Positions 38,944-48,035 of a stretch of 64,000 nucleotides of DNA are shown piece after piece. The translations under genes and the position numbers were made by a program. The stretch is taken from the IMG/VR virus record IMGVR_UViG_3300029309_000014, positions 1 through 64,000 of that record; one strand, 5' to 3'. The DNA is from a virus. Under the pieces are notes generated by a model, which was given only the letters and a program-made list of their open reading frames with translations, was not told where the DNA came from and ran no database searches. The stretch's first letter is position 1, and each line of letters begins with the position of its first letter.

Positions 38944-40457
38944 CAGAGTATTTCTTCTTGCTCTGGTAAGTCAGGTAAAGCTAATGGCTCTTGACTATCT
39001 GCAAAGTAATCCTGTGGTAATGACCACACATGAATACCTTTATTTTTCACACGCCAAAACATTTTTTCTGCTTCCAACCCTTGCAATCTTAGAGTTATTT
39101 TATTTGAAGAGTAATGGTTAAAGTCGTTTACTGTTAAATGCTTTTTAATATCTTTAACTTGAAAAAATACTTTCCCATCAAGCCAAACAGCAACACCTTG
39201 TAACACATCTTCACGCTCTGTACCTTTAGCTCTATCAATACAGAACTGTGAAAGTAAATCTTCAAACTCCCCTTTTATTGTAGCGTCAGGTGGTACTTCC
39301 ACAATAGTTAAGTTGTCTAATAATAACTGTATTCGTGTCTGCCATGCTCTTTGGCTAACAGCAATCGGCAGCTTATTTATCTGAGATACACAATCTTTTT
39401 GAAACCTTGTTTGACTAATCAAACCATCAGTGCTAAGTTCAACACGCAAACCATCAACATCTAATATCCATATGGGTGGGTCACCATCGATCTTTGTTAA
39501 ACTTGACATCTGGTTTTGTACACCAGCTGGACCAACACCAAATTTACGAGTAACGCATATATCTTTATTACAAAAAGGCTTAATGGGTTGATCATCACAT
39601 TTATAATAATAATCTTTACGTTGTAATTGTTTGATTACCGCACCTACCTCAGTATGACTGAGTGGTGGCTGTAAGTAATCCACATTATATCTTTGTACTA
39701 ATGCTTCCCAATTATCAGAGTCAAACATCCTCGCGTACACACCAAGGTTAAAGAGAGCATTGTTGCGTGAGCCTTCGCCAAACCCCTGTTGGCAAAGTTC
39801 GTTCAAGCAGGGTGGACCATCCTTTAACTTAGGTTCTGGTTCTGATATACGGTACTTTTCAAAATCCTCTGGTATAATTAAATACTTAGAGGCTTTAGTT
39901 ACAAAATCTTTGGGCGACATAAGTTCACCCTTAAAATCGTATACAGACCTAGTGCTTAAATCACCTTTGAAATACGGCATATTCAAACCATTACCAGTAT
40001 CCCCACGGTCTACTAGAATAGTTGTTTGTTTAGGGAATATTTCGCCCTCAGCATGTCCTAATGATGCAGCTAACTCAGTAAGTTTAGATTGCACAAACTC
40101 AGCTTGTAGCGCATCTTTGAAGAAAAAATAAATATGAGCACCACCGCTTTTACTACGACCTACCCACCCTATAATCTTAGCTTCTTTTAATTTATTTACT
40201 AATGATTTATGGTCAACACTGTAATTATCAATATCAATAGCACCCCATTTACACAGACTATCATCCCGTATGGGTATAATGCCAAGACCTTGTTTACCAT
40301 CAAGATGCTGTTGCCAGAGTTCTTCTGTGGGTGGTTCTTTTATAATTTTATATACGCCTAGACGTTTACCATCACCACGTTGTTCATCAGGATTAAACAC
40401 CCCATGAGCGCGTTTATTACCATCAAAAAGTTTTAAGAACTGTTCAGCTAATGTCAT
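38943..40457 (-). CDS. Archaeo-eukaryotic-type primase (TOTE-like)
   Basis: A 504-residue protein. The ATG chosen has TTGGAGAAAGCA before it; a TTG four codons earlier is less likely. The N-terminal domain holds WGAIDIDNY with the paired catalytic Asp, RSKSGGAHIYFFF (the GGxHxY-like motif) and EIFPKQ, the signature of TOTE-type archaeo-eukaryotic primases. A helical middle domain and a Cys-containing patch (FCNKDICVTRKFGVG) follow. It makes primers for PolA. The C-terminal acidic end (LPDLPEQEEIL) may contact the helicase. Confidence 0.75.
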   Translation of the reverse strand: MTLAEQFLKLFDGNKRAHGVFNPDEQRGDGKRLGVYKIIKEPPTEELWQQHLDGKQGLGIIPIRDDSLCKWGAIDIDNYSVDHKSLVNKLKEAKIIGWVGRSKSGGAHIYFFFKDALQAEFVQSKLTELAASLGHAEGEIFPKQTTILVDRGDTGNGLNMPYFKGDLSTRSVYDFKGELMSPKDFVTKASKYLIIPEDFEKYRISEPEPKLKDGPPCLNELCQQGFGEGSRNNALFNLGVYARMFDSDNWEALVQRYNVDYLQPPLSHTEVGAVIKQLQRKDYYYKCDDQPIKPFCNKDICVTRKFGVGPAGVQNQMSSLTKIDGDPPIWILDVDGLRVELSTDGLISQTRFQKDCVSQINKLPIAVSQRAWQTRIQLLLDNLTIVEVPPDATIKGEFEDLLSQFCIDRAKGTEREDVLQGVAVWLDGKVFFQVKDIKKHLTVNDFNHYSSNKITLRLQGLEAEKMFWRVKNKGIHVWSLPQDYFADSQEPLALPDLPEQEEIL

Positions 40458-40470
40458 TGCTTTCTCCAAT

Positions 40471-40518
40471 GAAAAGGTGGGAGAGTAGTGTTAGTTGATA
40501 CCTAGACACTACCCTCCC
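40471..40518 (-). terminator. Hairpin terminator between ssDNA-binding and primase genes
   Basis: Thirteen-base arms (GGGAGAGTAGTGT and ACACTACCCTCCC, one mismatch) lie at 40479-40491 and 40506-40518, with TTTT following on the minus strand. It ends the ssDNA-binding-like gene transcript about 35 bases after its stop and separates it from the primase. Confidence 0.65.
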
Positions 40519-40554
40519 GAGCAACCTAGAGGCGATCAACCCCCTCGGTTGTAC

Positions 40555-41355
40555 TTAAAAAGGCACATCATCATCAGTTGCTATACCTTTATCCTCAGGT
40601 GCAGGAGGGGCTGTTTCTTTAACCTCTACTTCACCAGCTTTTACTGATTTAGCAAAAGCTACAGCCATCTCAAACACATTAGCTTCTTCAGCATCGCCAA
40701 GGCTTATCGGACCGATTTTACTAATTTCCCAACCGAACCAATTACCTTTATCATTGCTTTCAGCAACAGTAGATAGCTGGTATTTATGGGACATCATAGG
40801 CAAAGTGTACGGACCATTTTTACCCTGTGCCGTAAGAGCTTGCATTTGTGTAACCCATTTACGAGCCTTCTTTAGCTGTGTGCTAGACATGGTAATCAGG
40901 CAACGCTGTGGACCATCATCATCAAGCAGGATTACAAAGAACTGTGCAGTATTAGTGAGTATATTACCATTTGGCAGAATATCTTCACCACGCTCATTCT
41001 TTGTTGTAGTGTTAGTAATAGGGTCATCTGGGTGGTATGAACCAAAGTAACCACCACCTTTTTCCCTAGGAGCCCACTCTACAAACCTACGATTGTAATA
41101 GCATGGCACTACAGTCACACCCTTCTCACCATCGTATGCTTTATTAGCTACTGTATTAAACATCATACCAGCTTCAGCACCCTCAACATAAGCACCATCG
41201 CGCTTATTCACTTGTGGACTAAGTTGTGCTAATATCCGTAAAAACGGTACAGCCATATCTTGGGAAGTGGTTTCTTCAAAACCCAACCCACCTAAATCTT
41301 CAAACTGTGCTACTGCTACAGCAGAAGACTCTTTCTTTGCTACTTCTGTTGCCAT
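40555..41355 (-). CDS. ssDNA-binding-like protein with acidic tip
   Basis: A 266-residue protein (MATEVAKKESSAVAVAQFED). The core FLRILAQLSPQVNKRDGAY and later FVILLDDDGPQRCLI, with KYQLSTVAESNDKGNWFGWEI, look like an oligonucleotide-binding barrel common in podovirus replication modules. The last residues read DDDVPF, almost the DDDIPF tip of bacterial SSB that recruits replication proteins. Together with its location next to primase this supports ssDNA binding; no classical SSB motif is visible. Followed by a terminator. Confidence 0.65.
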   Translation of the reverse strand: MATEVAKKESSAVAVAQFEDLGGLGFEETTSQDMAVPFLRILAQLSPQVNKRDGAYVEGAEAGMMFNTVANKAYDGEKGVTVVPCYYNRRFVEWAPREKGGGYFGSYHPDDPITNTTTKNERGEDILPNGNILTNTAQFFVILLDDDGPQRCLITMSSTQLKKARKWVTQMQALTAQGKNGPYTLPMMSHKYQLSTVAESNDKGNWFGWEISKIGPISLGDAEEANVFEMAVAFAKSVKAGEVEVKETAPPAPEDKGIATDDDVPF

Positions 41356-41357
41356 AT

Positions 41358-41900
41358 CTACCTCCGTATTTTGGCTCGCTGCCCCACAAATATTCCCAAC
41401 AGGTCATACGGCAAATTCTCACCTTTTTCTACCTGTTCCTTCACAAACGACTTGAGAGTCATGGGTTCAACCCAAGTCTTAGTTTGTGTTTGCAAACCGC
41501 GCTGTTCAAGCTCGGCAAGCAAATCTTTAGCAGAGTTATCCTCACCACGGCCAAAAGCCGCTGTAACGTGGTTCTTAATTAGCGAACCATGCCCTGCTGT
41601 AGTAAGCCATTGAAAGGCTTCATCCTGACGGTCTTTAGCAATGCTTGCACTATAATAAGGTGCAACAGTAATCTCACTGCCATCATCCATCTTGAGTTCA
41701 GTAACACCATACTCTTGCAAAGCTGCTGGCAATAAATCTTCTGCCACTTTACGATGCTCGCGTTTAGCGTCCTTTAACTCTAACTCTAGATCAGCAATGC
41801 GCTTTTCTAACGCAATTTGTTGTTTGCATAGGTTACTCACAGTGCTGATACCTGATTGATTTATGCTGGTTAGGTCTCCAGCTACACTTTCAAAGTCCAT
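41358..41900 (-). CDS. Conserved coiled-coil replication-module protein
   Basis: A 180-residue protein. Residues 25-60 form a coiled coil (CKQQIALEKRIADLELELKDAKRE), then DLLPAALQEYGVTELKMDDGSEI, a fragment that recurs in podovirus replication modules next to ssDNA-binding genes. The C-terminus has FVKEQVEKGENLPYDLLGI. Function unknown. It begins at the last base of its upstream neighbour's stop. Confidence 0.6.
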   Translation of the reverse strand: MDFESVAGDLTSINQSGISTVSNLCKQQIALEKRIADLELELKDAKREHRKVAEDLLPAALQEYGVTELKMDDGSEITVAPYYSASIAKDRQDEAFQWLTTAGHGSLIKNHVTAAFGRGEDNSAKDLLAELEQRGLQTQTKTWVEPMTLKSFVKEQVEKGENLPYDLLGIFVGQRAKIRR

Positions 41901-42223
41901 TATATAGACTCCTTCCTATGATACAGATCCACTTCCAAAGGATAGTAGCGTTCCTCTAGCCTGTCCCACTTCAATGCTTTGAACCTACCGTTATTCAAAC
42001 GAGCTGCTTCTGCACAAGCAATGCCTATACATAAAGGGTCACCTGACATTAATAGGTAATCATTATCATTAAAGTTACGAAGACCACGAGCAATCCTACG
42101 CACCGTTGGCTGAGTGCTGAATGAAACCTGTTCCTTGGCCGGAACAAGTATCTGCAAGTCACCAAAGGCAACTGCATCTGTGATATCTCTACCACGCACT
42201 TCTTGTGTAATGTAGACTGTCAC
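41900..42223 (-). CDS. Hypothetical protein, GTG start
   Basis: A 107-residue protein (MTVYITQEVRGRDITDAVAFGD) starting at GTG with GGAGTAGAAAGCC before it. The middle ILVPAKEQVSFSTQPTVRRIA and a final RYYPLEVDLYH suggest a small beta barrel. It is the first minus-strand gene of the replication operon, facing the helicase gene. Confidence 0.5.
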   Translation of the reverse strand: MTVYITQEVRGRDITDAVAFGDLQILVPAKEQVSFSTQPTVRRIARGLRNFNDNDYLLMSGDPLCIGIACAEAARLNNGRFKALKWDRLEERYYPLEVDLYHRKESI

Positions 42224-42483
42224 GGCTTTCTACTCCGCTGCTTTCTATGCTTGGCATTATTACCAAACACCTACACCCTACACTTTTATATATAGGGGTA
42301 AAACAAAAAAGTTATCTTACTGATCAATCCGATATTTTAATATCTGATATCTGATATCTGGGTTTTGTTCGTTTACAAATACTTACTTTGAGCCCCCACG
42401 CGAGATATACTAAGAACATAAAAAGCTATGCAAGATTTTGTTTCCTGTGCTATTATAAAAAGTACCCAATAGAAAGCGGTGTC
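42224..42483. promoter_or_regulatory. Divergent promoter region with operator-like repeats
   Basis: This gap separates two divergent transcription units. At 42331-42344 lies an inverted repeat GATATT-tt-AATATC, followed at 42341-42360 by three overlapping TATCTGA-type copies of seven bases, a likely binding site for a repressor. On the plus strand a GCTATTATAAAAAG element and the CAATAGAAAGCGG leader precede the helicase start. A TTTATATATAGG element lies on the other side. Confidence 0.55.
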
Positions 42484-43920
42484 ATGCGTTACAAATTTAA
42501 GTACCAGCCATATGAGCATCAGCTCGAGGCTTTGAAAAAATCTTGGAATAAGAAAGAATTTGCTTACTTCATGGATATGGGGACAGGTAAATCAAAAGTT
42601 CTTATTGATAATATGTGTGTACTCTACGACCGTGGAGAGATTACTGGTGCATTGATAGTAGCCCCTAAAGGTGTGTACCGAAACTGGGAGCAAGGTGAAC
42701 TGCCCACGCATATTCCAGAACATGTTATGTATGATACTGTACTATGGAACCCTAATCAAACTAAAACACAAATAGAAAAACAAAAGAGGTTATACCAAGT
42801 AGATGATAACCTGAAAATATTTGTTATGAATGTAGAAGCTTTCAGCACTAAAAAAGGGTGTACTGAAGCAGAGCGTTTTTTAAATTCACATCACTCAATT
42901 ATGGCTATAGATGAAAGCACCACTATAAAAAACAAAGATGCAAAACGCACAAAGAGTATAGTGAAAATAGGTAAATCAGCGCATTACAAACGCATATTAA
43001 CAGGGTCTCCAGTAACTAAAAGCCCTATGGATTTGTACACACAAGCTGAGTTCCTTGATGAATGGTTATTAGGTCATAGTAGTTTTTTCAGTTTCCAATA
43101 TGAGTATGCCATCGTACAAAGACGTAGTATGGGAGCGCACAGTTTTAATCAGGTAGTTGGCTATCGTAATTTAGATAAGCTGAATGGTATACTTGAGAAT
43201 TTTAGTTACAGAGTAAAAAAGGAGGACTGTTTGGATTTACCAGATAAAGTGTACATCAAACGCAGTGTTGAACTGACTGATGAACAAAAATCGGTATATA
43301 ATAGTTTGAAAACTTTTGCTCTTGCCCTATTAGAGGAAGGCTCAGTAACCACTGATACAATACTCACACAATTACTTAGGCTGCAACAAGTATGCTCAGG
43401 CCATGTGAAAATGGATGATGGTGTTATGAAAACTTTTAACTCTGCTAAACTACCAGAGCTTATGTCTGTACTAGAAGAAGTAGATGGTAAAGTTATTATA
43501 TGGGCGAACTTTACGCATGATATAAAAACAATAGAACAAGAAATATCTAAAGTATATGGTGCTGAAACAGTTGCTACATACTACGGTGAAACAGAGAGTG
43601 ATGATCGGCAGTCTATTGTAAATCGTTTCCAGGATCCTAATGACCCACTCAAATATTTTATTGGACAACCACGGACAGGTGGTTATGGATTAACGCTTAC
43701 AGAAGCTAAAACAGTAGTGTACTACAGTAATAATTTTGACCTTGAGATAAGGTTACAAAGTGAAGATAGAGCTCACCGTATTGGTCAAACAAGTAAAGTT
43801 ACTTATATAGATATTGTTGCTGATAAAACTGTGGATGACCGTATACTCAAAGCCTTGCGTAATAAAATCAATATAGCCAGCCAAGTGCTTGCAGAAGATT
43901 TTAGGGAATGGATTGTTTAA
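42484..43920 (+). CDS. SNF2-type DEAD helicase
   Basis: A 478-residue protein, the only plus-strand gene. The ATG at 42484 (MRYKFKYQPYEHQLEAL) has AATAGAAAGCGG upstream; the longer reading lacks homology. Motif I DMGTGKSKVL, motif II AIDEST, motif III LTGSP, then the C-terminal domain GYGLTLTEAKTVVYYSNNFD and motif VI RAHRIGQ are all SNF2-family. Phage members remodel DNA or translocate on it during replication or late transcription. Its stop overlaps the convergent minus-strand gene. Confidence 0.85.
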   Translation: MRYKFKYQPYEHQLEALKKSWNKKEFAYFMDMGTGKSKVLIDNMCVLYDRGEITGALIVAPKGVYRNWEQGELPTHIPEHVMYDTVLWNPNQTKTQIEKQKRLYQVDDNLKIFVMNVEAFSTKKGCTEAERFLNSHHSIMAIDESTTIKNKDAKRTKSIVKIGKSAHYKRILTGSPVTKSPMDLYTQAEFLDEWLLGHSSFFSFQYEYAIVQRRSMGAHSFNQVVGYRNLDKLNGILENFSYRVKKEDCLDLPDKVYIKRSVELTDEQKSVYNSLKTFALALLEEGSVTTDTILTQLLRLQQVCSGHVKMDDGVMKTFNSAKLPELMSVLEEVDGKVIIWANFTHDIKTIEQEISKVYGAETVATYYGETESDDRQSIVNRFQDPNDPLKYFIGQPRTGGYGLTLTEAKTVVYYSNNFDLEIRLQSEDRAHRIGQTSKVTYIDIVADKTVDDRILKALRNKINIASQVLAEDFREWIV

Positions 43921-44408
43921 GAAGATCTGGCTATAGTGTAAATCATTGCTAAAAATAAAACAGCAGCAACCAGTATTGCACCACTAATTGTGAGAACTTG
44001 TTTCATATTCTCAGCACGTTCTCTCTCTTCTTGTTTTCTTTTACGGCGAGCTTCAGCCTCTGCCTCTTTAGCTTCGCGTATACGTTTAGCTCTTTCATCC
44101 ACAATACTTCTCCATGTGCCATGACCAAACCGCATATCTACCATACTAGCTATTTCTTGCATTTGTTCTTTAGCTAATTTAGCATCAATAATTTCTTGAG
44201 CAACGTGCTTGATACCAAACTGTTCACCAACACCAACTCCAGACTGTTGGTTACGACGTTGTTGGACTTGTTTCTCTCCCTCAAAGAGCTTGTCTATAAA
44301 ACCAGCAATCTCTCCAACATCATTAGCAGTGCCAATCGCGCCTTTGATGCCATCAACAGCACTTTTGAATAAGGCGATCCCTGCGAGAGCAGTGGATATA
44401 GGTTCCAT
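43917..44408 (-). CDS. Membrane-anchored coiled-coil protein near lysozyme
   Basis: A 163-residue protein. The first 35 residues (ISTALAGIALFKSAVDGIKGAIG) are hydrophobic and glycine-rich, the middle is a charged coiled coil (RAKRIREAKEAEAEARRKRKQEERERA), and the last 25 residues form a transmembrane helix (TISGAILVAAVLFLAMIYTIA). Such proteins follow the lysozyme in marine podoviruses and may be a tail or lysis component; function unverified. Its TAA stop lies within the TTAA shared with the opposite gene. Confidence 0.6.
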   Translation of the reverse strand: MEPISTALAGIALFKSAVDGIKGAIGTANDVGEIAGFIDKLFEGEKQVQQRRNQQSGVGVGEQFGIKHVAQEIIDAKLAKEQMQEIASMVDMRFGHGTWRSIVDERAKRIREAKEAEAEARRKRKQEERERAENMKQVLTISGAILVAAVLFLAMIYTIARSS

Positions 44409-44409
44409 G

Positions 44410-44850
44410 TCATACTTCTCTCATCCTTTGAACTAACCGTTCAGCGCGATTAGTTACTTGGTGATACCATTTCGAGTCAACCATTTCATCAGCTGCTTGT
44501 TGCCAATCACGTGCATCAACACCAGCCTTCATTCCTTTAAATTTACTCAAACGTGGATATCCCATATTGAACATCATATTCGCTATTATTAGTTGCACTT
44601 CTTCTGGTAAGGAATCAAAGTCGGGGTACAATCGTTCACAGTCTGAAATGACTGTTTCAACATCTTTATTAAAGCACTCTGCGACTCTATCTGCTGTGAT
44701 AAATGTTCCGACTGGACGGTTATATTCTTCGTCAGATTCAGTGACCAAGTGACCAATCCCAAAAGTAGGCAGACCCAAATGATCCAAGTATATTTCATAC
44801 TTACACCCCTCATCTGCTTCAATTTGTTTTCTAAGTATTTCTAGATCCAT
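44410..44850 (-). CDS. Lysozyme, T4-type (GH24)
   Basis: A 146-residue muramidase. Catalytic residues fit the T4 triad: E14 (in ADEGC), D23 (IYLD) and T29 (PTFGIGH), the latter in the hallmark TxGxGH motif. The middle LIIANMMFNMGYPRLSKF, then WQQAADEMVDSKW and the C-terminal NRAERLVQRMREV are canonical. There is no signal peptide, so it needs a holin (12624-13001 in this window). It degrades peptidoglycan at the end of infection. Confidence 0.9.
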   Translation of the reverse strand: MDLEILRKQIEADEGCKYEIYLDHLGLPTFGIGHLVTESDEEYNRPVGTFITADRVAECFNKDVETVISDCERLYPDFDSLPEEVQLIIANMMFNMGYPRLSKFKGMKAGVDARDWQQAADEMVDSKWYHQVTNRAERLVQRMREV

Positions 44851-47800
44851 TACACTATTCCCATAATACCTTGGTTACGACGATTTGCTATTGCACCACC
44901 TAACTCATCTTGTGGGAATAGACTAGAAAAATTTGTAATACCTGTACCACGACCAGCCATCTGCATGGGTTTTGCTGGTGGTGGCATACTTAAACTAGCA
45001 ACTGGAGTTCCTAAATTAGGGGGAACATTTGTTCTAATTTCTTCTTCAGCTGGTGTTTCAAATCCAGGAGGAGCTTTAGGCTCTAAAGTTGGCACAGGTG
45101 TATTGATCACACCGATATTTTCAGTTAAATTTAACCCGTCTGCCCATTGGTTGAATAGAGTAATAGCAGCTCGCATTCTTGCATTATTAGTTCTTTGACC
45201 CACAGCTCTTTCTAATTGTTCTATAGAGGGTTTTGAACCAAAAATATTTGCTAGTACTTTATTTGTCAGCAAAGTTTTAGAAGCCCTCAATGTTCCAGAT
45301 AATTGAGCAGAAGTAATAGCAGATCTTATTGCACCTGTGGCAAAAGGACCACCTACATCAGCTGTGGTAGCAAGAAAACTTGAATAAAGTTGTGCATCTG
45401 TAATAAGATCTAAATATTTCTTTTCAGCAGCAGTGGGTAATATTTTTTGTGTACCATCTGTATCTACTTTTGAAGAAAACAAGTATTTGAAATTTGCATA
45501 TGGACCTTTAAATTCTTTTAACATGGCAAGCTCTCTGGAAAGAGCTTCAGAATTTATTACCATGTCTGCATGAACATCACTAGTAGGATCTAATTTTACT
45601 GTGGGATTTTTTTCTAAAATATCTCTTAATATAGCTGCTCGCATTTGATCAGCTAACTCACCATTAATACCTCCATTGGCATCAATAAATTGTTTGATAG
45701 CTAGATCATCTTGTTTCCCACCAGCACTCCTAACATATTGCAAAGCTAAAGAAGCATTATCAGCATTACTTTTTAAAACAGCTTGTGCAGGGTCAGTCGC
45801 TAATAATCGTGCTGTATCTTCAAATCGACCTAATTGAGCTCTAATTTGTTCGTTAGGGAATAGTTGATTGAACAACACACCATCATCAACTTTTTTCATC
45901 GTTGCTATTTTTTCAGCAGCATTATCTGAATTCCGTAACAAATACGCAAGAGAGGCATCTTGTATATCGGTTATAAGTTGTCTACCAGCTTGCCTTTCAG
46001 TTTCATTTAAGGCAGTAGAGTTTGCCATGCGTTTAATGATACCAAATTGCTCTACATTTAATTTACCATTTATGAGACCCTCTGCTACTTCAAGTGGAAC
46101 AATATCTGCTTTTTTACTTCCAAAAATTTGCCCCACTTGCGTAAAATTTTTCACATCATTACGTTGTTTGACTAACGCACCAGCCTCTATGTAAGCCTTA
46201 CGCCACGCATCACTACCACCTTTTACAAGGCCGTTTTCCACACCATTTAAAATAAGATCATCTATAGATTTTACTAAATCAAGAGCTCGGCCTTCACCCA
46301 TATTAACTAAATCTTGTGCTTGGTCTCTTATATCTTTCAGCTGTTGAAAAGAGCTAACAGTTCTGCTATCAGACTCTCCCGCTACACCTTTTATCTTAAA
46401 ATTTTTAACTGTTGGATCAAAAACTTTGAGAAGTCTATCTGTTAAAGATTTAAGATCCCCACCATACTCACGACTACGAACAGATTGTTCTTCTATAAAA
46501 ACAGTTCTGTTTGTGTTTTTATCTTTACCTAACGGTTTTCCCGTTTTTGTGCGACCTGCGGGAGGCAGTTTAGTAACAGGTATACCATCAGCAATCCTTT
46601 GAGCAGTGCTTAAAACATTAGTTAAATCAAATGTCACATTTTCTGCACCAGCTAAACTAAAAGCTGCTTGATATTGATCATCAATAGCACGAGCATATCC
46701 AGCATCTACTTCTTTTGCTCTTTGAATTAAGCTAGTTGCTGCATCCGGGAAATCTCGTAAAGCATAATTACCTTCTTGAAAAAATCTAAAAGTAGCAAAA
46801 GTATCATCAGCTAAACCTTTATTAGTTAGCTGGATGAATTTGTTTATCTCATCGTGAGAAAATTTATCAAAGGAACCACCATCGCTGCTCCATTTTTTAG
46901 AAAGAGCTGTCAACAAATTGCCTTCTGCTTTAGAAAGGTTTTTGGGCAGTGTTCCAGCAGTGCCAGAAACTTGTGATGCAATACCTCTTAATAAGATATT
47001 ATTGCTTAATTGAGAGACATTTAAAGGTTCTATTTCAGCACCTGTAGTTGCGGCTAACCTTTGAGCTGCTGCCTGTGCTTGTGCTGCTTTAGGATTTACA
47101 CTAAAAATTCCTAACTCATAAAGTAAAGAACCATCTGGCTTTTCTCCTAGCCCAAACCTTTTTGCAAGATACGCACCACCTCTTCCCATTCCAGGAAGGG
47201 CTTTTGTAATTACACCATCTGTTAAAGCTAATACAGCTCTATCACCAGCTAAAAATCTTGTATTGAATTGTTCTTCTGTTTCTATTCCTAAACCTGTAAA
47301 AGTGCCGTCGGCAAGACTGTTAGCGATATAATCATCTATAGTTGCTCCTATATATGCTCCCCCTGCCGTGCCAAGTAAGGGACTAAACACCGAGCCGATA
47401 ACAGATCCTGCTGTAGTAAAATTTAATAAAGCACCTGTGCCAGCACCCATATCTGCAAACGATAACACATCGTTAGAAACTCTATACACTTTACCCTGTG
47501 GAGAGGTTTTGTAGAGTTCTACTAAATCACCATCAGTGCCTGTTTCCACACGAAATAATTCACCATTAGGAAATTTTCTTTTAAACCATGCCTGTCTTTG
47601 TTCAAATTTACGCATTCTTGCTAATGTGTCTCTATCACCAAAATTAAGAACACCTTCTTTTTTAGTGCCAGCATAATTAGGCACTATATCAAAAAGAACA
47701 TCTTCAACACGCTCTTTTTCCAAAGCTAAAGATTGTTCATACGCCTGTTTTGCTTCATTTAATAATTGACTTTGTAAACTAAGGGGATTTGGCATTTCAG

Positions 47801-48035
47801 GCACAACCAACCCTCTATCTCTTAAGGCTGAACCCATGTCAAATGAGCTTTGTACGTCTTGGGTAAAGGCTTCTTCTGCCGCAGCTCTCGCAATGTCATC
47901 ATCAACAGGTTGGATTGTATCTTTTAATTCAATAGGTGTTAAAGATACTCCTCCTGGAGTTTGAGGATCGACAGTTGCCATAGAAAACTTTGCGCCACCT
48001 GATGGCGTATTTGCGCTCATAGAAAACTTTGCCAT
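44850..48035 (-). CDS. Very large internal virion/ejection protein
   Basis: A 1061-residue protein, MAKFSMSANTPSGGAKFSMA (a short unit repeated twice). The N-terminal third is helical (LNEAKQAYEQSLALEKERVED) and residues about 195-240 hold a long glycine/alanine hydrophobic segment (GSVIGSVFSPLLGTAGGAYIGA) suited to insertion in a membrane. Long helices follow up to residue 950. The C-terminus is proline-rich. This is the profile of podovirus internal proteins that enter the cell with DNA. It overlaps the lysozyme gene by one base. Confidence 0.65.
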   Translation of the reverse strand: MAKFSMSANTPSGGAKFSMATVDPQTPGGVSLTPIELKDTIQPVDDDIARAAAEEAFTQDVQSSFDMGSALRDRGLVVPEMPNPLSLQSQLLNEAKQAYEQSLALEKERVEDVLFDIVPNYAGTKKEGVLNFGDRDTLARMRKFEQRQAWFKRKFPNGELFRVETGTDGDLVELYKTSPQGKVYRVSNDVLSFADMGAGTGALLNFTTAGSVIGSVFSPLLGTAGGAYIGATIDDYIANSLADGTFTGLGIETEEQFNTRFLAGDRAVLALTDGVITKALPGMGRGGAYLAKRFGLGEKPDGSLLYELGIFSVNPKAAQAQAAAQRLAATTGAEIEPLNVSQLSNNILLRGIASQVSGTAGTLPKNLSKAEGNLLTALSKKWSSDGGSFDKFSHDEINKFIQLTNKGLADDTFATFRFFQEGNYALRDFPDAATSLIQRAKEVDAGYARAIDDQYQAAFSLAGAENVTFDLTNVLSTAQRIADGIPVTKLPPAGRTKTGKPLGKDKNTNRTVFIEEQSVRSREYGGDLKSLTDRLLKVFDPTVKNFKIKGVAGESDSRTVSSFQQLKDIRDQAQDLVNMGEGRALDLVKSIDDLILNGVENGLVKGGSDAWRKAYIEAGALVKQRNDVKNFTQVGQIFGSKKADIVPLEVAEGLINGKLNVEQFGIIKRMANSTALNETERQAGRQLITDIQDASLAYLLRNSDNAAEKIATMKKVDDGVLFNQLFPNEQIRAQLGRFEDTARLLATDPAQAVLKSNADNASLALQYVRSAGGKQDDLAIKQFIDANGGINGELADQMRAAILRDILEKNPTVKLDPTSDVHADMVINSEALSRELAMLKEFKGPYANFKYLFSSKVDTDGTQKILPTAAEKKYLDLITDAQLYSSFLATTADVGGPFATGAIRSAITSAQLSGTLRASKTLLTNKVLANIFGSKPSIEQLERAVGQRTNNARMRAAITLFNQWADGLNLTENIGVINTPVPTLEPKAPPGFETPAEEEIRTNVPPNLGTPVASLSMPPPAKPMQMAGRGTGITNFSSLFPQDELGGAIANRRNQGIMGIV

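Noticed and set aside
42331-42360. CRISPR-like or long tandem repeat
   Set aside because: Only three short overlapping units with no spacers; consistent with an operator, not an array.
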